From assembly GCF_000974485.1 (NCBI RefSeq), contig NZ_BBOM01000008.1:248001-312000 (forward strand): a stretch of DNA of 64,000 nucleotides. Reading direction: 5' to 3'. The notes beneath the pieces were generated by a model. The model made no database searches. It worked only from the letters and a program-made list of their open reading frames with translations, and was not told where the DNA came from. Source of the stretch: Streptomyces sp. NBRC 109706 (lineage in GTDB: Bacteria > Actinomycetota > Actinomycetes > Streptomycetales > Streptomycetaceae). Shown one piece after another: positions 52,594 through 61,418 of the stretch. Both the position numbers and the translations under genes were made by a program. Numbering within the stretch: position 1 is the first letter of the stretch; the number at the start of each line of letters is the position of its first letter.

Positions 52594-52935
52594 TCAGCCG
52601 GCCCGCAGCGGGTCGTGGCCCAGGGACATCAGCTGATAGCGCCAGTCCGGCTCGGGGCGGGTCTCCCGGGGCCCGGCCTCCCGTTCGCTGCTGACGGTCT
52701 CCACCACCTCGCGCATCAGGTCGATATCCGCGTCGGTGAGGTCCATCTGCCGCTTCCGCAGGATGGACAGCACCCCGCGGCCCCGTTCCGGGCCCGCCCG
52801 TTCGGGGAGCCGCTCGGCGTCCTCGCCCGCGCTGCTCACCCGCAGCCAGGCGGCCAACTCCTGCGACGTCATGTTCACCGCGCTGTGGAAGTCCGACCAC
52901 AGCGCGTCCATCTCGAAAGCCTCGGCGTCCGTCAT
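52594..52935 (-). CDS. DUF3140 family protein
   Basis: 113 residues. LWSDFHSAVNMTSQELAAWL near the N-terminus and ILRKRQMDLTDADIDLMREVVETV in the second half are characteristic of the DUF3140 family, small actinobacterial and fungal proteins of unknown function, mostly predicted helical. It lies 30 bases downstream of the HhH-GPD gene on the same strand and could be cotranscribed with it. Confidence 0.82.
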   Translation of the reverse strand: MTDAEAFEMDALWSDFHSAVNMTSQELAAWLRVSSAGEDAERLPERAGPERGRGVLSILRKRQMDLTDADIDLMREVVETVSSEREAGPRETRPEPDWRYQLMSLGHDPLRAG

Positions 52936-52965
52936 GATCCGCCTCCAGGACCGGTCGTGCGATGG

Positions 52966-53598
52966 TCAGGCGTGGGCCAGCTCTTTCACGTCCCGGGCGA
53001 GGCCCCTGTCCAGGGAGACCCGGACCAGCCCGGCCGTCAGCCGGGGCACCTCGCCGCGCCGCACCAGGCCGGACAGGCCCTTGGCGGAGCGGGGCAGGCC
53101 CACGCGGCCCGCACCCTCCTTGGCCCGGCCGTCGATATAGGGGGCGTACTCCGGCCAGACGGCCTGCGCCTCCCGCAGGAAGATGTCCACGCCCGTCGGG
53201 CCGATGCCGGGGAACTCCCGCAGCCGCCGGGGCGCCTCGTCCCGCAGCCGCCGCAGGTCACCGCCGTAGCGGTCCAGCAACAGCCGTGCGCCGTCGCCGA
53301 GTTGGGTCGCGGTCCGCTCGTCGTAGCGGCGGTAGTGGCCCACCCCCAGCGCGTCGACCCGCTGCTGCCAGCTGGCGTCGGCCATCGCGCGCGGGGTGCG
53401 CATCCCCGCGTCGAAGAGCGCCCGCGCGGCGGCCACCGCCACATCGGCCCTGATCCGGGCCGACAGCAGATGGGCCAGCACCAGCGTCTGATAGAGCGGC
53501 GCCGGGGTGTCGCGAAGCCGGATGCCGGCCTGCGCCGCATAGGTCTGCCCACAGCGGTCGAGCAGCGCCCGCGCCGTGCGTTCGGTCTGGGTGGTCAT
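52966..53598 (-). CDS. HhH-GPD endonuclease III-like protein
   Basis: 210 residues. The helix-hairpin-helix motif LREFPGIGPTGVDIFLREA is at about residues 147-165, and APYIDGRAKEG carries the family's catalytic Asp. The Lys that gives endonuclease III its lyase activity is replaced (PTG in place of RKT), and the four Cys of the iron-sulphur cluster are absent. It would thus be a simple glycosylase, or a non-catalytic relative. It sits 21 bases after the 56-codon gene, probably in one transcript. Confidence 0.83.
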   Translation of the reverse strand: MTTQTERTARALLDRCGQTYAAQAGIRLRDTPAPLYQTLVLAHLLSARIRADVAVAAARALFDAGMRTPRAMADASWQQRVDALGVGHYRRYDERTATQLGDGARLLLDRYGGDLRRLRDEAPRRLREFPGIGPTGVDIFLREAQAVWPEYAPYIDGRAKEGAGRVGLPRSAKGLSGLVRRGEVPRLTAGLVRVSLDRGLARDVKELAHA

Positions 53599-53619
53599 CC
53601 CGCCTCGCCTCCTCGCCCG

Positions 53620-53790
53620 TCAGTCCGTCTCCGGGAGCTGATCACCGAACACGGCGCGTTCCGGGACGGACCCGATGGCGCGTTGCGGCGTGTGTTCCTC
53701 CGGCGGGAGCGTCCGCTCCCGGCCGGGGCGGCCGCCCCCGGTCGGCTGGGTGGGCTCGGTCTCCAAGGTCGTCCTGGCTGGTTCCGCCAT
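53620..53790 (-). CDS. Small hypothetical protein, 56 residues
   Basis: ATG 53790 is preceded by AGGTGAT (about eight bases), a good ribosome site, and opens MAEPARTTLETEPTQPTGGG, rich in Pro, Glu, Thr and Arg and ending VFGDQLPETD. About nine in ten codons end in G or C, as in neighbouring genes. The stop is 21 bases before the HhH-GPD start, which has its own GAGG. No domain is recognised; it is probably disordered. Confidence 0.5.
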   Translation of the reverse strand: MAEPARTTLETEPTQPTGGGRPGRERTLPPEEHTPQRAIGSVPERAVFGDQLPETD

Positions 53791-53880
53791 CTCTTATCAC
53801 CTCGGCACTGGCGGGTTCCCGGCGCCGGGCGCCTGAAACCCCCCAAGCCGGACCGAACGGCCACCGTGACCGTCCCCCGA

Positions 53881-53920
53881 ATACCACCCGCGACCACCCG
53901 CGACCGCCCGCGACCACCCG
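53881..53920. repeat. 10-base tandem repeat upstream of the SET gene
   Basis: Four units of consensus CGACCACCCG (the first and third variant) directly upstream of the SET-domain gene, ending 20 bases before its ATG. They sit between two divergent genes and could influence expression of either. Confidence 0.6.
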
Positions 53921-53938
53921 AGAGAACGGAGCGCACCC

Positions 53939-54448
53939 ATGCGAACCGAGGACGTCCCCACCAGCTGCTGGCTCAGCCCGGCCGCCGAGGTGCGGCCCTC
54001 GCCGATCGAGGGCAGCGGGCTCTTCGCCCGCGCGCCGATCCCGGCCGGGGCGGTGGTGCTGCGGCTGGGCGGCCGGCTGATCGACACCGCCGAACTGGCC
54101 ACCCTGACGCACCACAACAGCCTCTCCGTCGGCCCCGACCAGCATCTGCTGCTCCCCGACGACCACCCCGTGCGGTTCGGCAACCACTCCTGCGCGCCCA
54201 CCCTCTGGCATCGGGACGCCTGCACCGTGGTGGCCCGCCGGGACATCGCGGCCGACGAGGAGCTGACGCTGGACTACGCCACCCTCACCGGGGTGCCGGA
54301 GTGGACCATGGACTGCCGCTGTGGGAGCCCGAGTTGCCGGGGGCGGGCCACCGGCGAGGACTGGCGGCTCCCCGAGCTGCGTGCTGCCTACGGCCGACAC
54401 TGGACCCCGCCGCTGCTGGACCGCATCGACGCGGACCGGGCCGGATAG
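53939..54448 (+). CDS. SET-domain protein
   Basis: 169 residues. The SET fold is recognised from GSGLFARAPIPAGAVVL, FGNHSCAPTLW (the pseudoknot NHSC motif), DEELTLDYATL (catalytic Tyr) and the post-SET cysteines CRCGSPSCRG. SET proteins are lysine methyltransferases, typical of eukaryotes but scattered in bacteria; a bacterial substrate is not known to me. GGAG precedes the ATG at 53939. It diverges from the 56-codon gene. Confidence 0.88.
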   Translation: MRTEDVPTSCWLSPAAEVRPSPIEGSGLFARAPIPAGAVVLRLGGRLIDTAELATLTHHNSLSVGPDQHLLLPDDHPVRFGNHSCAPTLWHRDACTVVARRDIAADEELTLDYATLTGVPEWTMDCRCGSPSCRGRATGEDWRLPELRAAYGRHWTPPLLDRIDADRAG

Positions 54449-54450
54449 CA

Positions 54451-54489
54451 CCGTGCGGGCCGGGCCCCGGAAAGGCCCGGCCCGCACGG
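54451..54489. terminator. Perfect 16-base-stem hairpin
   Basis: Positions 54451-54466 pair without mismatch with 54474-54489 around a 7-base loop. It lies between the convergent SET and GH31 genes and is the longest perfect stem seen in the window. Confidence 0.7.
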
Positions 54490-54530
54490 GAAGCCGGCGG
54501 TCAGTCGGCGGTCAGCCAGGTCAGCCGGCG

Positions 54531-56825
54531 TCAGTCGGTCACCGACAGGGTCAGCGTCCCGGTGCCGGCGGCGGCCCGCACCGGCTCCGCGTACCCCTCG
54601 GGCCCGGCCAGCACCACCGACCAGGGCCCCACGGCCCCGTCCGCCGTCACCGTCAGCTCGGTGCCCCTGCGGCGGGTGCGGAAGGTAGCCCCCGCGCCCC
54701 CGTCGGGGGCCGGCACCCGGGTGACCACCTCGGCGCCGTCGACGGGGGCGTGCACCCGCAGAGTCACCCCGTCCGCCCAGTCGCCGTCCACCCGGTCGCT
54801 CTCGGCGGCGAACGGGATCACCGAGCCGGGCCTGGCCAGCAGCGGCAGGCTGTCGAAGCCGAACCGTTCCCGGCGCCAGCCGGGCCCCGTGACCTCGGCG
54901 CCGGTCAGCAGATGCGTCCAACGCCCCTCGGGCACGTAGTACTCGGCCAGCCCGTCCTCGTTGAACACCGGCGCGACCAGCAGATCGTCGCCCAGCATGT
55001 ACTGGCGGTCCAGCGGATGGCAGGCCGGATCGTCGGGGAACTCCAGCACCATCGCGCGCATCACCGGCGTGCCCTGCTCCCTGGCCTGCTCGCCGGCCCG
55101 GTAGAGGTACGGCATCAGCCGGTGCTTGAGCCGGGTGAAGTCCCTGGTGACCTCGACGGCCTCGTCGTCGTAGTTCCACGGCACCCGGTAGGAGCCGCTG
55201 CCGTGCAGCCTGCTGTGCGAGGACAGCAGCCCGAACTGCACCCAGCGCTTGAAGACCGCGGGTGTCGGGGTGCCCTCGAAGCCGCCGATGTCATGGCTCC
55301 AGAAGCCGAAGCCGCTCAGCCCCAGCGAGAGCCCGCCGCGCAGCGATTCGGCCATCGCCTCGAACGTCGACTCGCAGTCGCCGCCCCAGTGCACCGGGAA
55401 CTGCTGTCCGCCGGTCGTGGCGGAGCGGGCGAACAGCACCGCCTCGCCCTCGCCGCGCTTCTCCTTCAGCACCCGGAAGACCGTGTCGTTGTAGAGCTGG
55501 GTGTAGTAGTTGTGCATCCGCTCCGGATCCGAGCCGTCGTGCCACACCACATCGGTGGGCACCCGCTCCCCGAAGTCCGTCTTGAAGCAGTCCACGCCCT
55601 GGTCCAGCAGCGCGCGCAGCTTCCCGGCGTACCACTCCCCGGCGTCCGGGTTGGTGAAGTCCACCAGCGCCATGCCGGCCTGCCACATGTCCCACTGCCA
55701 GATGTCCCCGTTGGCCCGGCGCACCAGATAGCCGAGCCGACGGCCCTCGTCGAACAGCGGCGACTTCTGCGCGATATACGGGTTGAGCCACACCGAGATC
55801 CGCAGCCCGCGCTCCCGCAGTCGGCGCAGCATCCCCTCCGGGTCCGGGAAGACGTCCGGGTCCCAGACGAAGTCGCACCACTGGTACTGCCGCATCCAGA
55901 AGCAGTCGAAGTGGAAGACGCTCAACGGGATGTCCCGCTCCGCCATGCCGTCCACGAAGCGGTTGACGGTGCCCTCGTCGTAGTCGGTGGTGAACGACGT
56001 GGACAGCCACAGGCCGAACGACCACGCCGGCGGCAGCGCGGGGCGGCCGGTCAACGCGGTGTACCGGTCCAGGATCTCCTTGGGCGAGGGCCCGTAGATC
56101 ACGTAGTACTCCAGCGCCTGGTCCTCGACGCTGAACTGCACCTGCCCGACGGCCTCCGAGGCGATCTCGTAGGAGACCAGGCCCGGATGGTTGACAAAGA
56201 CGCCATAGCCACGGTTGGTGAGATAGAACGGGACGTTCTTGTACGCCTGTTCGCTCGCCGTGCCGCCGTCCGCCTGCCAGATGTCCACGGTCTGGCCGTT
56301 CTTGGTGAACGGAGTGAATCGCTCGCCGAGGCCGTAGACCAACTCGCCCACCCCCAGGGAGAGCTGGGCGACCGAGTGATGGTGCTCCGCGTCCGTGACA
56401 TAGCCGGTGCCGCGCTTCCCCGCCGAGGTGAGGGTGCGGCCCTCGGCCGTGAAGTCCAGCCGCCAGGGCTCCTCGGTGTCCACCCGCAACGCCAGCGGCC
56501 CGCTGCTGAGTTCCACGATGCCGCCGGCGGCGCGCGTCTTGGCGCTGTGGCCCTCGGCCGCGCCCAACGCGAAGTGCGGCCCCCGGTCGACCGCTCCGGC
56601 GTGGTGGGTGGCGCGCACCCCTATCACGCCCTCGGCAGGCGAGAAGCACTCCACCGTCAGCAGCGGGCTGTTGAGGGTGTCGCCCCGGCTCGGGGCGCCC
56701 GCCCCCGGGCGCACCGAGCCGTACAGGGTCAGCCGGTCGTCCTCGATCCGCGCTTCGGCGACCCGGGTGGCGAACGTGGCCCGCACGCCGTCCCTGATCA
56801 GCCAGTAACCGTCGGTGAACTTCAC
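54531..56825 (-). CDS. yicI: GH31 alpha-xylosidase (YicI type)
   Basis: 764 residues, close to the 772 of E. coli YicI. N-terminus VKFTDGYWLIRDGV matches YicI; the nucleophile Asp is in CFKTDFGERVPTD and the acid/base Asp in FPVHWGGDCEST; FWSHDIGGFEG completes the GH31 barrel. It should remove alpha-1,6-xylose from xyloglucan oligosaccharides or isoprimeverose. No signal peptide, so it works on imported sugar. GTG 56825 overlaps the GH1 stop by four bases. Alpha-glucosidase activity cannot be excluded. Confidence 0.92.
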   Translation of the reverse strand: MKFTDGYWLIRDGVRATFATRVAEARIEDDRLTLYGSVRPGAGAPSRGDTLNSPLLTVECFSPAEGVIGVRATHHAGAVDRGPHFALGAAEGHSAKTRAAGGIVELSSGPLALRVDTEEPWRLDFTAEGRTLTSAGKRGTGYVTDAEHHHSVAQLSLGVGELVYGLGERFTPFTKNGQTVDIWQADGGTASEQAYKNVPFYLTNRGYGVFVNHPGLVSYEIASEAVGQVQFSVEDQALEYYVIYGPSPKEILDRYTALTGRPALPPAWSFGLWLSTSFTTDYDEGTVNRFVDGMAERDIPLSVFHFDCFWMRQYQWCDFVWDPDVFPDPEGMLRRLRERGLRISVWLNPYIAQKSPLFDEGRRLGYLVRRANGDIWQWDMWQAGMALVDFTNPDAGEWYAGKLRALLDQGVDCFKTDFGERVPTDVVWHDGSDPERMHNYYTQLYNDTVFRVLKEKRGEGEAVLFARSATTGGQQFPVHWGGDCESTFEAMAESLRGGLSLGLSGFGFWSHDIGGFEGTPTPAVFKRWVQFGLLSSHSRLHGSGSYRVPWNYDDEAVEVTRDFTRLKHRLMPYLYRAGEQAREQGTPVMRAMVLEFPDDPACHPLDRQYMLGDDLLVAPVFNEDGLAEYYVPEGRWTHLLTGAEVTGPGWRRERFGFDSLPLLARPGSVIPFAAESDRVDGDWADGVTLRVHAPVDGAEVVTRVPAPDGGAGATFRTRRRGTELTVTADGAVGPWSVVLAGPEGYAEPVRAAAGTGTLTLSVTD

Positions 56826-58306
56826 GGTGTTCGGGTCTCCTCTTCCTGTTGGCCGTCTCCGGCTTCCTGATGACCGGCCCCGTCGGCGTGGGCCCGCCGG
56901 TGGTCGCGGATCATGCCCTGGTACCAGCGGTAGCTGTCCTTGGGCAGCCGCTCCAAGGTGTCGTAGTCCACGCGGACGATGCCGAAGCGCTTGTCGTAGC
57001 CGAAGGCCCACTCGAAGTTGTCGAGCAACGACCAGACGTAGTAGCCCCGCACGTCCACGCCCGCCCGCACGGCCTCCGCCAGGGCGGTGAGATGGTCCCG
57101 CAGATAGGCCACCCGGTCCGCGTCGTGCACCTGGCCGTCCTCGGCCACCGTGTCCGCCTCGGCCGAGCCGTTCTCGGTGATGTACAGCGGCGGCAGCCCC
57201 GGGTAGCGCGCGACCAGCTCGACCAGCAGCTCGGTGAACGCCTCCGGCACCACCGGCCAGCCCATCGTGGTGTGCCGCACATCGTCCCGCCAGGTCTCCA
57301 CCGCGCCGATGTCCACGGCGGTGCGCCGGGCGGGATCCGGCTCCCGGTGCGGCGCCGCGGTGATGGTGATCGGCCGGTAGTAGTTGACGCCGACGAAGTC
57401 CAGCGGCGCGCCGATCAGCTCCAGATCCCCGTCCGCACGGTAGGAGCCGTCCGCCAACTCGCCCCAGGTCTCCGCCTCGTGCTCCGGATAGCGGCCGGCG
57501 AACAGCGGGTCGAACCACACCGCGTTGTGCAGGGTGTCCGCGCGCCGCACCGCCGCCAGATCCTCCGCCGTGTCGCTGGCCGGCAGCAGCCGGTCCGGGT
57601 TGAGCGTGATGCCCACCTCGCTCTTCCCCGCCGCCCGCAGCGCCCGCACCGAGAGACCGTGGCCGACCAGCAGATGGTGGGCCGCCGCCAGCGCGCCCCG
57701 CCCCTCCTGCGCGCCGGGCGCGTGCCGGCCGATGGCATAGCCGACGAACGACGCGCAGAACGGCTCGTTCAACGTGATCCAGCGGCCGATCCGGTCGCCG
57801 AACCGCTCGGCCACCAGCGCGGTGTACTCCCCGAACCGCTCGGCGGTGTCCCGCACCCGCCAGCCGCCCAGATCCTCCAGGGCCTGCGGCAGGTCCCAGT
57901 GGTAGAGCGTGGCCGCCGGGCGCACCCCGGCCGCCAGCAGCTCGTCCACCAGCCGGTCGTAGAAGGCCAGCCCCTCGGCGTTGGCCGGCCCGGTGCCGGT
58001 CGGCTGGATCCTCGGCCAGGCGATCGAGAACCGGTAGTCGTCCACGCCGAGTTCGCGCAGCAGCGCCACGTCCTCCCGGTAGCGGTGGTAGTGGTCGCAG
58101 GCCACGTCGCCGGTCGCGCCACCGGCCACCTTGCCCGGCTGGCGGCAGTAGGTGTCCCAGATGGAGGGGCCGCGACCGCCCACGTCATGGGCGCCCTCGA
58201 CCTGGTAGCTCGCGGTCGCGGCGCCGAAGGCGAAGCCACGGGGAAACTCGGGAAACTCAGGAGACTCGGGGAACTCGGGAAAGGCTGTCGTCTCTGCACT
58301 CGTCAT
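56822..58306 (-). CDS. GH1 beta-glucosidase
   Basis: 494 residues. Acid/base Glu in TLNEPFCASF and nucleophile Glu in YITENGSAE; FAFGAATASYQVEGA near residue 25 is the family opening. It hydrolyses beta-glucosides inside the cell. Residues about 8-22 are a short repeat of Phe-Pro-Glu units encoded by a 9-base minisatellite (58241-58281). ATG 58306 is the only start with a plausible N-terminus. It is coupled to the GH31 gene downstream. Confidence 0.92.
   Translation of the reverse strand: MTSAETTAFPEFPESPEFPEFPRGFAFGAATASYQVEGAHDVGGRGPSIWDTYCRQPGKVAGGATGDVACDHYHRYREDVALLRELGVDDYRFSIAWPRIQPTGTGPANAEGLAFYDRLVDELLAAGVRPAATLYHWDLPQALEDLGGWRVRDTAERFGEYTALVAERFGDRIGRWITLNEPFCASFVGYAIGRHAPGAQEGRGALAAAHHLLVGHGLSVRALRAAGKSEVGITLNPDRLLPASDTAEDLAAVRRADTLHNAVWFDPLFAGRYPEHEAETWGELADGSYRADGDLELIGAPLDFVGVNYYRPITITAAPHREPDPARRTAVDIGAVETWRDDVRHTTMGWPVVPEAFTELLVELVARYPGLPPLYITENGSAEADTVAEDGQVHDADRVAYLRDHLTALAEAVRAGVDVRGYYVWSLLDNFEWAFGYDKRFGIVRVDYDTLERLPKDSYRWYQGMIRDHRRAHADGAGHQEAGDGQQEEETRTP
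58241..58281. repeat. 9-base in-frame minisatellite at the 5' end of the GH1 gene
   Basis: About four and a half copies of GGGAAACTC (two identical, the others with one or two changes), coding (Glu/Ser)-Phe-Pro units. The unit is three codons, so copy-number change keeps the frame. Confidence 0.65.
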
Positions 58307-58361
58307 CGGTGTTCCAGACCCTTGTCGTGCGGTGTGCGTATGGCCGGTCGTCGCGCGGCCG

Positions 58362-59198
58362 TCACTTGATGGAGCCACCGGCGATCCCGGCGGCGATGTA
58401 CTTCTGCGCGACGACCAGCAGTATCGCCGCGGGGATCGCCGACAACACGGCGGTGGCCATCACGGCGCCCCAGTCGCTCACATGCGCCCCGATGAACTGG
58501 TAGATCCCCAGCGTCACCGGCTTGACGTCGTCCGTGGTGTTCAGCGTCAACGCGAAGATGAAGTCGGCCCAGGCGAAGAGGAACGCGAAAAGACCCGAGG
58601 TGATCAGCGCGTTCCTGCTCATCGGCAACACGATACGGACAAAGGCGGTGAACCGGTTGGCGCCGTCCACCATGGCCGCCTCCACCACCTCGCTCGGGAT
58701 GGACACCATGAACGCCCGCAGCAGCACGATCGCGAACGGCAGCCCCAACGAGGCGTCCGCCAGGATCAGCCCCAGATAGGAGTTGACCAGCCCCAGCTCC
58801 GCATAGGCGCTGTAGAGCGCGTTGGCCACCACGATCCCCGGCACCATCTGGGTGATCAGGGTGCCGAAGACGATGCCCCGGCCGCCGCGCAGCCCGAACT
58901 GCGCCAGCCCGTAGGCCGCCGGCGCGGCCAGCGCCAGACAGACCACCACCGCGCCCAGCGCCACCACCAGACTGGTGACCAGCGAACCGCCCTGGGTGTC
59001 CAACGCCGCCCGGAAGTTGTCGAAACTCGGCGAGGTCGGGATCAGATCCACCGAGGCGATGCTCGAATGGGGCTGCAGCGCCGTGCTGACCATCCAGTAC
59101 ACCGGGAACAGCATCACGGCCAGGATCAGCAGCGCCAGCGCGGTGTTCCCCCACCGCCGGGCGCCCGCCGCGGTCGTCTCCCGCTGCGACTGTCTCAT
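58362..59198 (-). CDS. Sugar ABC importer permease (MalG type)
   Basis: 278 residues, six membrane helices. The EAA loop EVVEAAMVDGANRFTAFVRIVLP, which docks the ATPase, is intact, and the C-terminus QKYIAAGIAGGSIK is typical of MalG-like subunits. The start is ATG 59198. It forms the importer with the MalF-type subunit seven bases upstream. No ATPase gene is in this operon, so a shared MsiK-type ATPase encoded elsewhere is expected. Confidence 0.92.
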   Translation of the reverse strand: MRQSQRETTAAGARRWGNTALALLILAVMLFPVYWMVSTALQPHSSIASVDLIPTSPSFDNFRAALDTQGGSLVTSLVVALGAVVVCLALAAPAAYGLAQFGLRGGRGIVFGTLITQMVPGIVVANALYSAYAELGLVNSYLGLILADASLGLPFAIVLLRAFMVSIPSEVVEAAMVDGANRFTAFVRIVLPMSRNALITSGLFAFLFAWADFIFALTLNTTDDVKPVTLGIYQFIGAHVSDWGAVMATAVLSAIPAAILLVVAQKYIAAGIAGGSIK

Positions 59199-59205
59199 CG
59201 CCGCC

Positions 59206-60129
59206 TCACCTTCCTCGTCCGACGTCCGAGCGGTTGACCCGCAGATAGAGCAGGGCGAAGACGGCACTGATCAGGATCAGGACATTGCCCACCACGGCGC
59301 CCTGGCCGAAGTCGAGCTGCATGAACGACAGTTGGTAGGTGAGGGTGCCCAGGGTCTGGGTGGAGTCGGCCGGGCCGCCGCCGGTCAGCGCCAGGATCAG
59401 ATCCAGGATCTTGACGGTGGACATGAAGCCCAGCACCAGCACCACCGTCACCACCGGACGCAGCATCGGCAGCGTCACGCTGCGGAACGTCCGCCAGGGC
59501 CCGGCCCCGTCCAGCGACGCCGCCTCGTACAGCTCGCGCGGGATCTCCTGCAGACCGCCGTAGAGGATCACCATGTTGAACGGTATGCCGATCCAGATGT
59601 TGACCAGGATCGCCGACAGCAGCGCCACGCTGGGGGAGGAGAGCCAGGGCACCCCGTCCGACGAGAGGCCCACCAGCTCAAGGAAGCTGTTGAGCACCCC
59701 GTGGTCCTCGTCCATGATCCGCCGCCAGACCACCGCCGACACCACCATGGGCACCAGCCACGGCAGCAGCAGCACCGCCCGGATCACCCCGGAGAGCCGG
59801 AAGCGCCGGGAGAAGAACACCGCGAGCGCGAGACCGATGGTGAACTGCCCCACCAACGACCCGACCGTGAACAGGATCGTCTGCCAGAACGCGTCCCCCA
59901 GCAGCGGGTTGTCGAAGACCGCCCGCCAGTTCTCCAGCCCGTTGAACGGGGACTCGCCGGTGAAGTACGTCGTCGGCGTGAACTCCTGGAAGCTCATCAG
60001 CACGTTCCGCACCAGCGGATAGCCGAAGAACGCCAGCAGATAGAGCAACGCCGGCAGCACGAACAGCCACTGGTACAGCCGGCGCCGCGCCGCGCCCCGG
60101 CGCGCCCGCCGGCTCGTCACCGCGCTCAC
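59206..60129 (-). CDS. Sugar ABC importer permease (MalF type)
   Basis: 307 residues, six membrane helices after a basic N-terminus. The EAA loop reads ELYEAASLDGAGPWRTFRSVTLP. GTG 60129 overlaps the binding-protein stop by four bases. Part of the CUT1 importer. Confidence 0.92.
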   Translation of the reverse strand: MSAVTSRRARRGAARRRLYQWLFVLPALLYLLAFFGYPLVRNVLMSFQEFTPTTYFTGESPFNGLENWRAVFDNPLLGDAFWQTILFTVGSLVGQFTIGLALAVFFSRRFRLSGVIRAVLLLPWLVPMVVSAVVWRRIMDEDHGVLNSFLELVGLSSDGVPWLSSPSVALLSAILVNIWIGIPFNMVILYGGLQEIPRELYEAASLDGAGPWRTFRSVTLPMLRPVVTVVLVLGFMSTVKILDLILALTGGGPADSTQTLGTLTYQLSFMQLDFGQGAVVGNVLILISAVFALLYLRVNRSDVGRGR

Positions 60130-61361
60130 TCGTCGCCCCCCGCCTGCCGCTGGGCCTGCCGCAGGGCCTCCTCGGGGGAGGCGCGTCCGGTCAGCACCGA
60201 CTGGAACGCGCCGGACAGCGCGTCGCCGATCACCGGCCAACGCGTCCCGACCCGCGCCGTGCGCGACCGGGCGGTCTCCACCAGATCGGCGAACGGCGCC
60301 AGCTCCGGATTCTGCTCCCGGTAGGTCGCCGCCGCATGTATGTCGGTCGGCACGTTGTTCACCCGCTCACCCCAGGCCAGCTGGTTCTCCTCGGAGTTGA
60401 GGCACTCCAGAATCCGGCCGGCGTTCCGCTCCCGCTCCGGATCGTCGTTCCTGGGCACCGTCATCACCGTGCCGCCGATCGGCGGCACCGGATCCAGGCC
60501 CGCCTCGGGCACCGGAATGCTCGCCACCGCCCAGTCCACCTCGTCCTGCGCGCTGAGCACGGGCACCTGCCAGGGGCCGTTGATCATCATGGCGGCCCGG
60601 CCCGACAGGAACTGGTCGTTGACGTCCTGCTGGTTCCAGTTGACGACCGAACGCGAACTCGACCCCGCGTCCACCAGGTCCTTCCACAGCTGGAGCGCCG
60701 AGGCCCCGGCCCCCTCGTCCAACCGCGCCTCGTCGCCGCCCGCCGACCAGAAGAACGGCAGGAACTGGTAGACGCCGTCCGCGTTGGGGCTGGCGCTGAA
60801 GGCCATGCCATAGGTGTCGCCCACCGTCAGCGCCGCCGCGGTCTCCCGCAACTCGTCCCAGGTGGTGGGCGGTTCGAGCCCCGCCTCGGCCAACAACCCG
60901 GTGTTGTAGATCAACGCCAGGGAGTTCACCGAACGGGCCACCCCGTAGCGCGTCCCGTCGTAGGAACCAAGCTCGATCGAACTCTCCGAGAACCGCTCGG
61001 CGCCGACCCCGACCTCCTCGATCGGGCGCAGCCCGCCGGTCTCGGCGAACTGCGGCAGCTCCGAACCGTCCAACTCCAGGATGTCGGTCAGCGAGTCCGA
61101 CGAGGCCATCCGCAGCGCCTTGGAGGCGACCTGGTCGGCGGGCACACTGATCTGCTCGATCTCCAGGCCCAACGGCTCGGCGCAGCGTTCGAAAAACTCC
61201 TGGTTCGCCTCGTGTTCGGCGGTGTCGGTGGCCGAGTTGAGCACCGTCACCGTGCCGGGGTCGGGTTCGGCCGCGCACCCGCCGAGGCCCGCCGCCAGCG
61301 TGGCGGTGGCCACGGCCAGAACGGCGACGGACGACGGGGTGCGCCCGGTTCTACGTTGCAT
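60126..61361 (-). CDS. Sugar-binding lipoprotein (CUT1 family)
   Basis: 411 residues. Signal peptide with lipobox GLGGC at about residues 25-29, then a type 2 binding-protein fold (GTVTVLNSATDTAEHEANQEF; RAAMMINGPWQV). It should deliver an oligosaccharide, likely a xyloglucan fragment given the enzymes downstream. It starts 57 bases after lacI, so transcription may come from the lacI promoter or from one in this short gap. Confidence 0.9.
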   Translation of the reverse strand: MQRRTGRTPSSVAVLAVATATLAAGLGGCAAEPDPGTVTVLNSATDTAEHEANQEFFERCAEPLGLEIEQISVPADQVASKALRMASSDSLTDILELDGSELPQFAETGGLRPIEEVGVGAERFSESSIELGSYDGTRYGVARSVNSLALIYNTGLLAEAGLEPPTTWDELRETAAALTVGDTYGMAFSASPNADGVYQFLPFFWSAGGDEARLDEGAGASALQLWKDLVDAGSSSRSVVNWNQQDVNDQFLSGRAAMMINGPWQVPVLSAQDEVDWAVASIPVPEAGLDPVPPIGGTVMTVPRNDDPERERNAGRILECLNSEENQLAWGERVNNVPTDIHAAATYREQNPELAPFADLVETARSRTARVGTRWPVIGDALSGAFQSVLTGRASPEEALRQAQRQAGGDE

Positions 61362-61418
61362 GATGTCCCGCGCTTTCGTTCACGGTGCGTGCGGCTCGTG
61401 TCGCGTTCTCGGCCCCGC

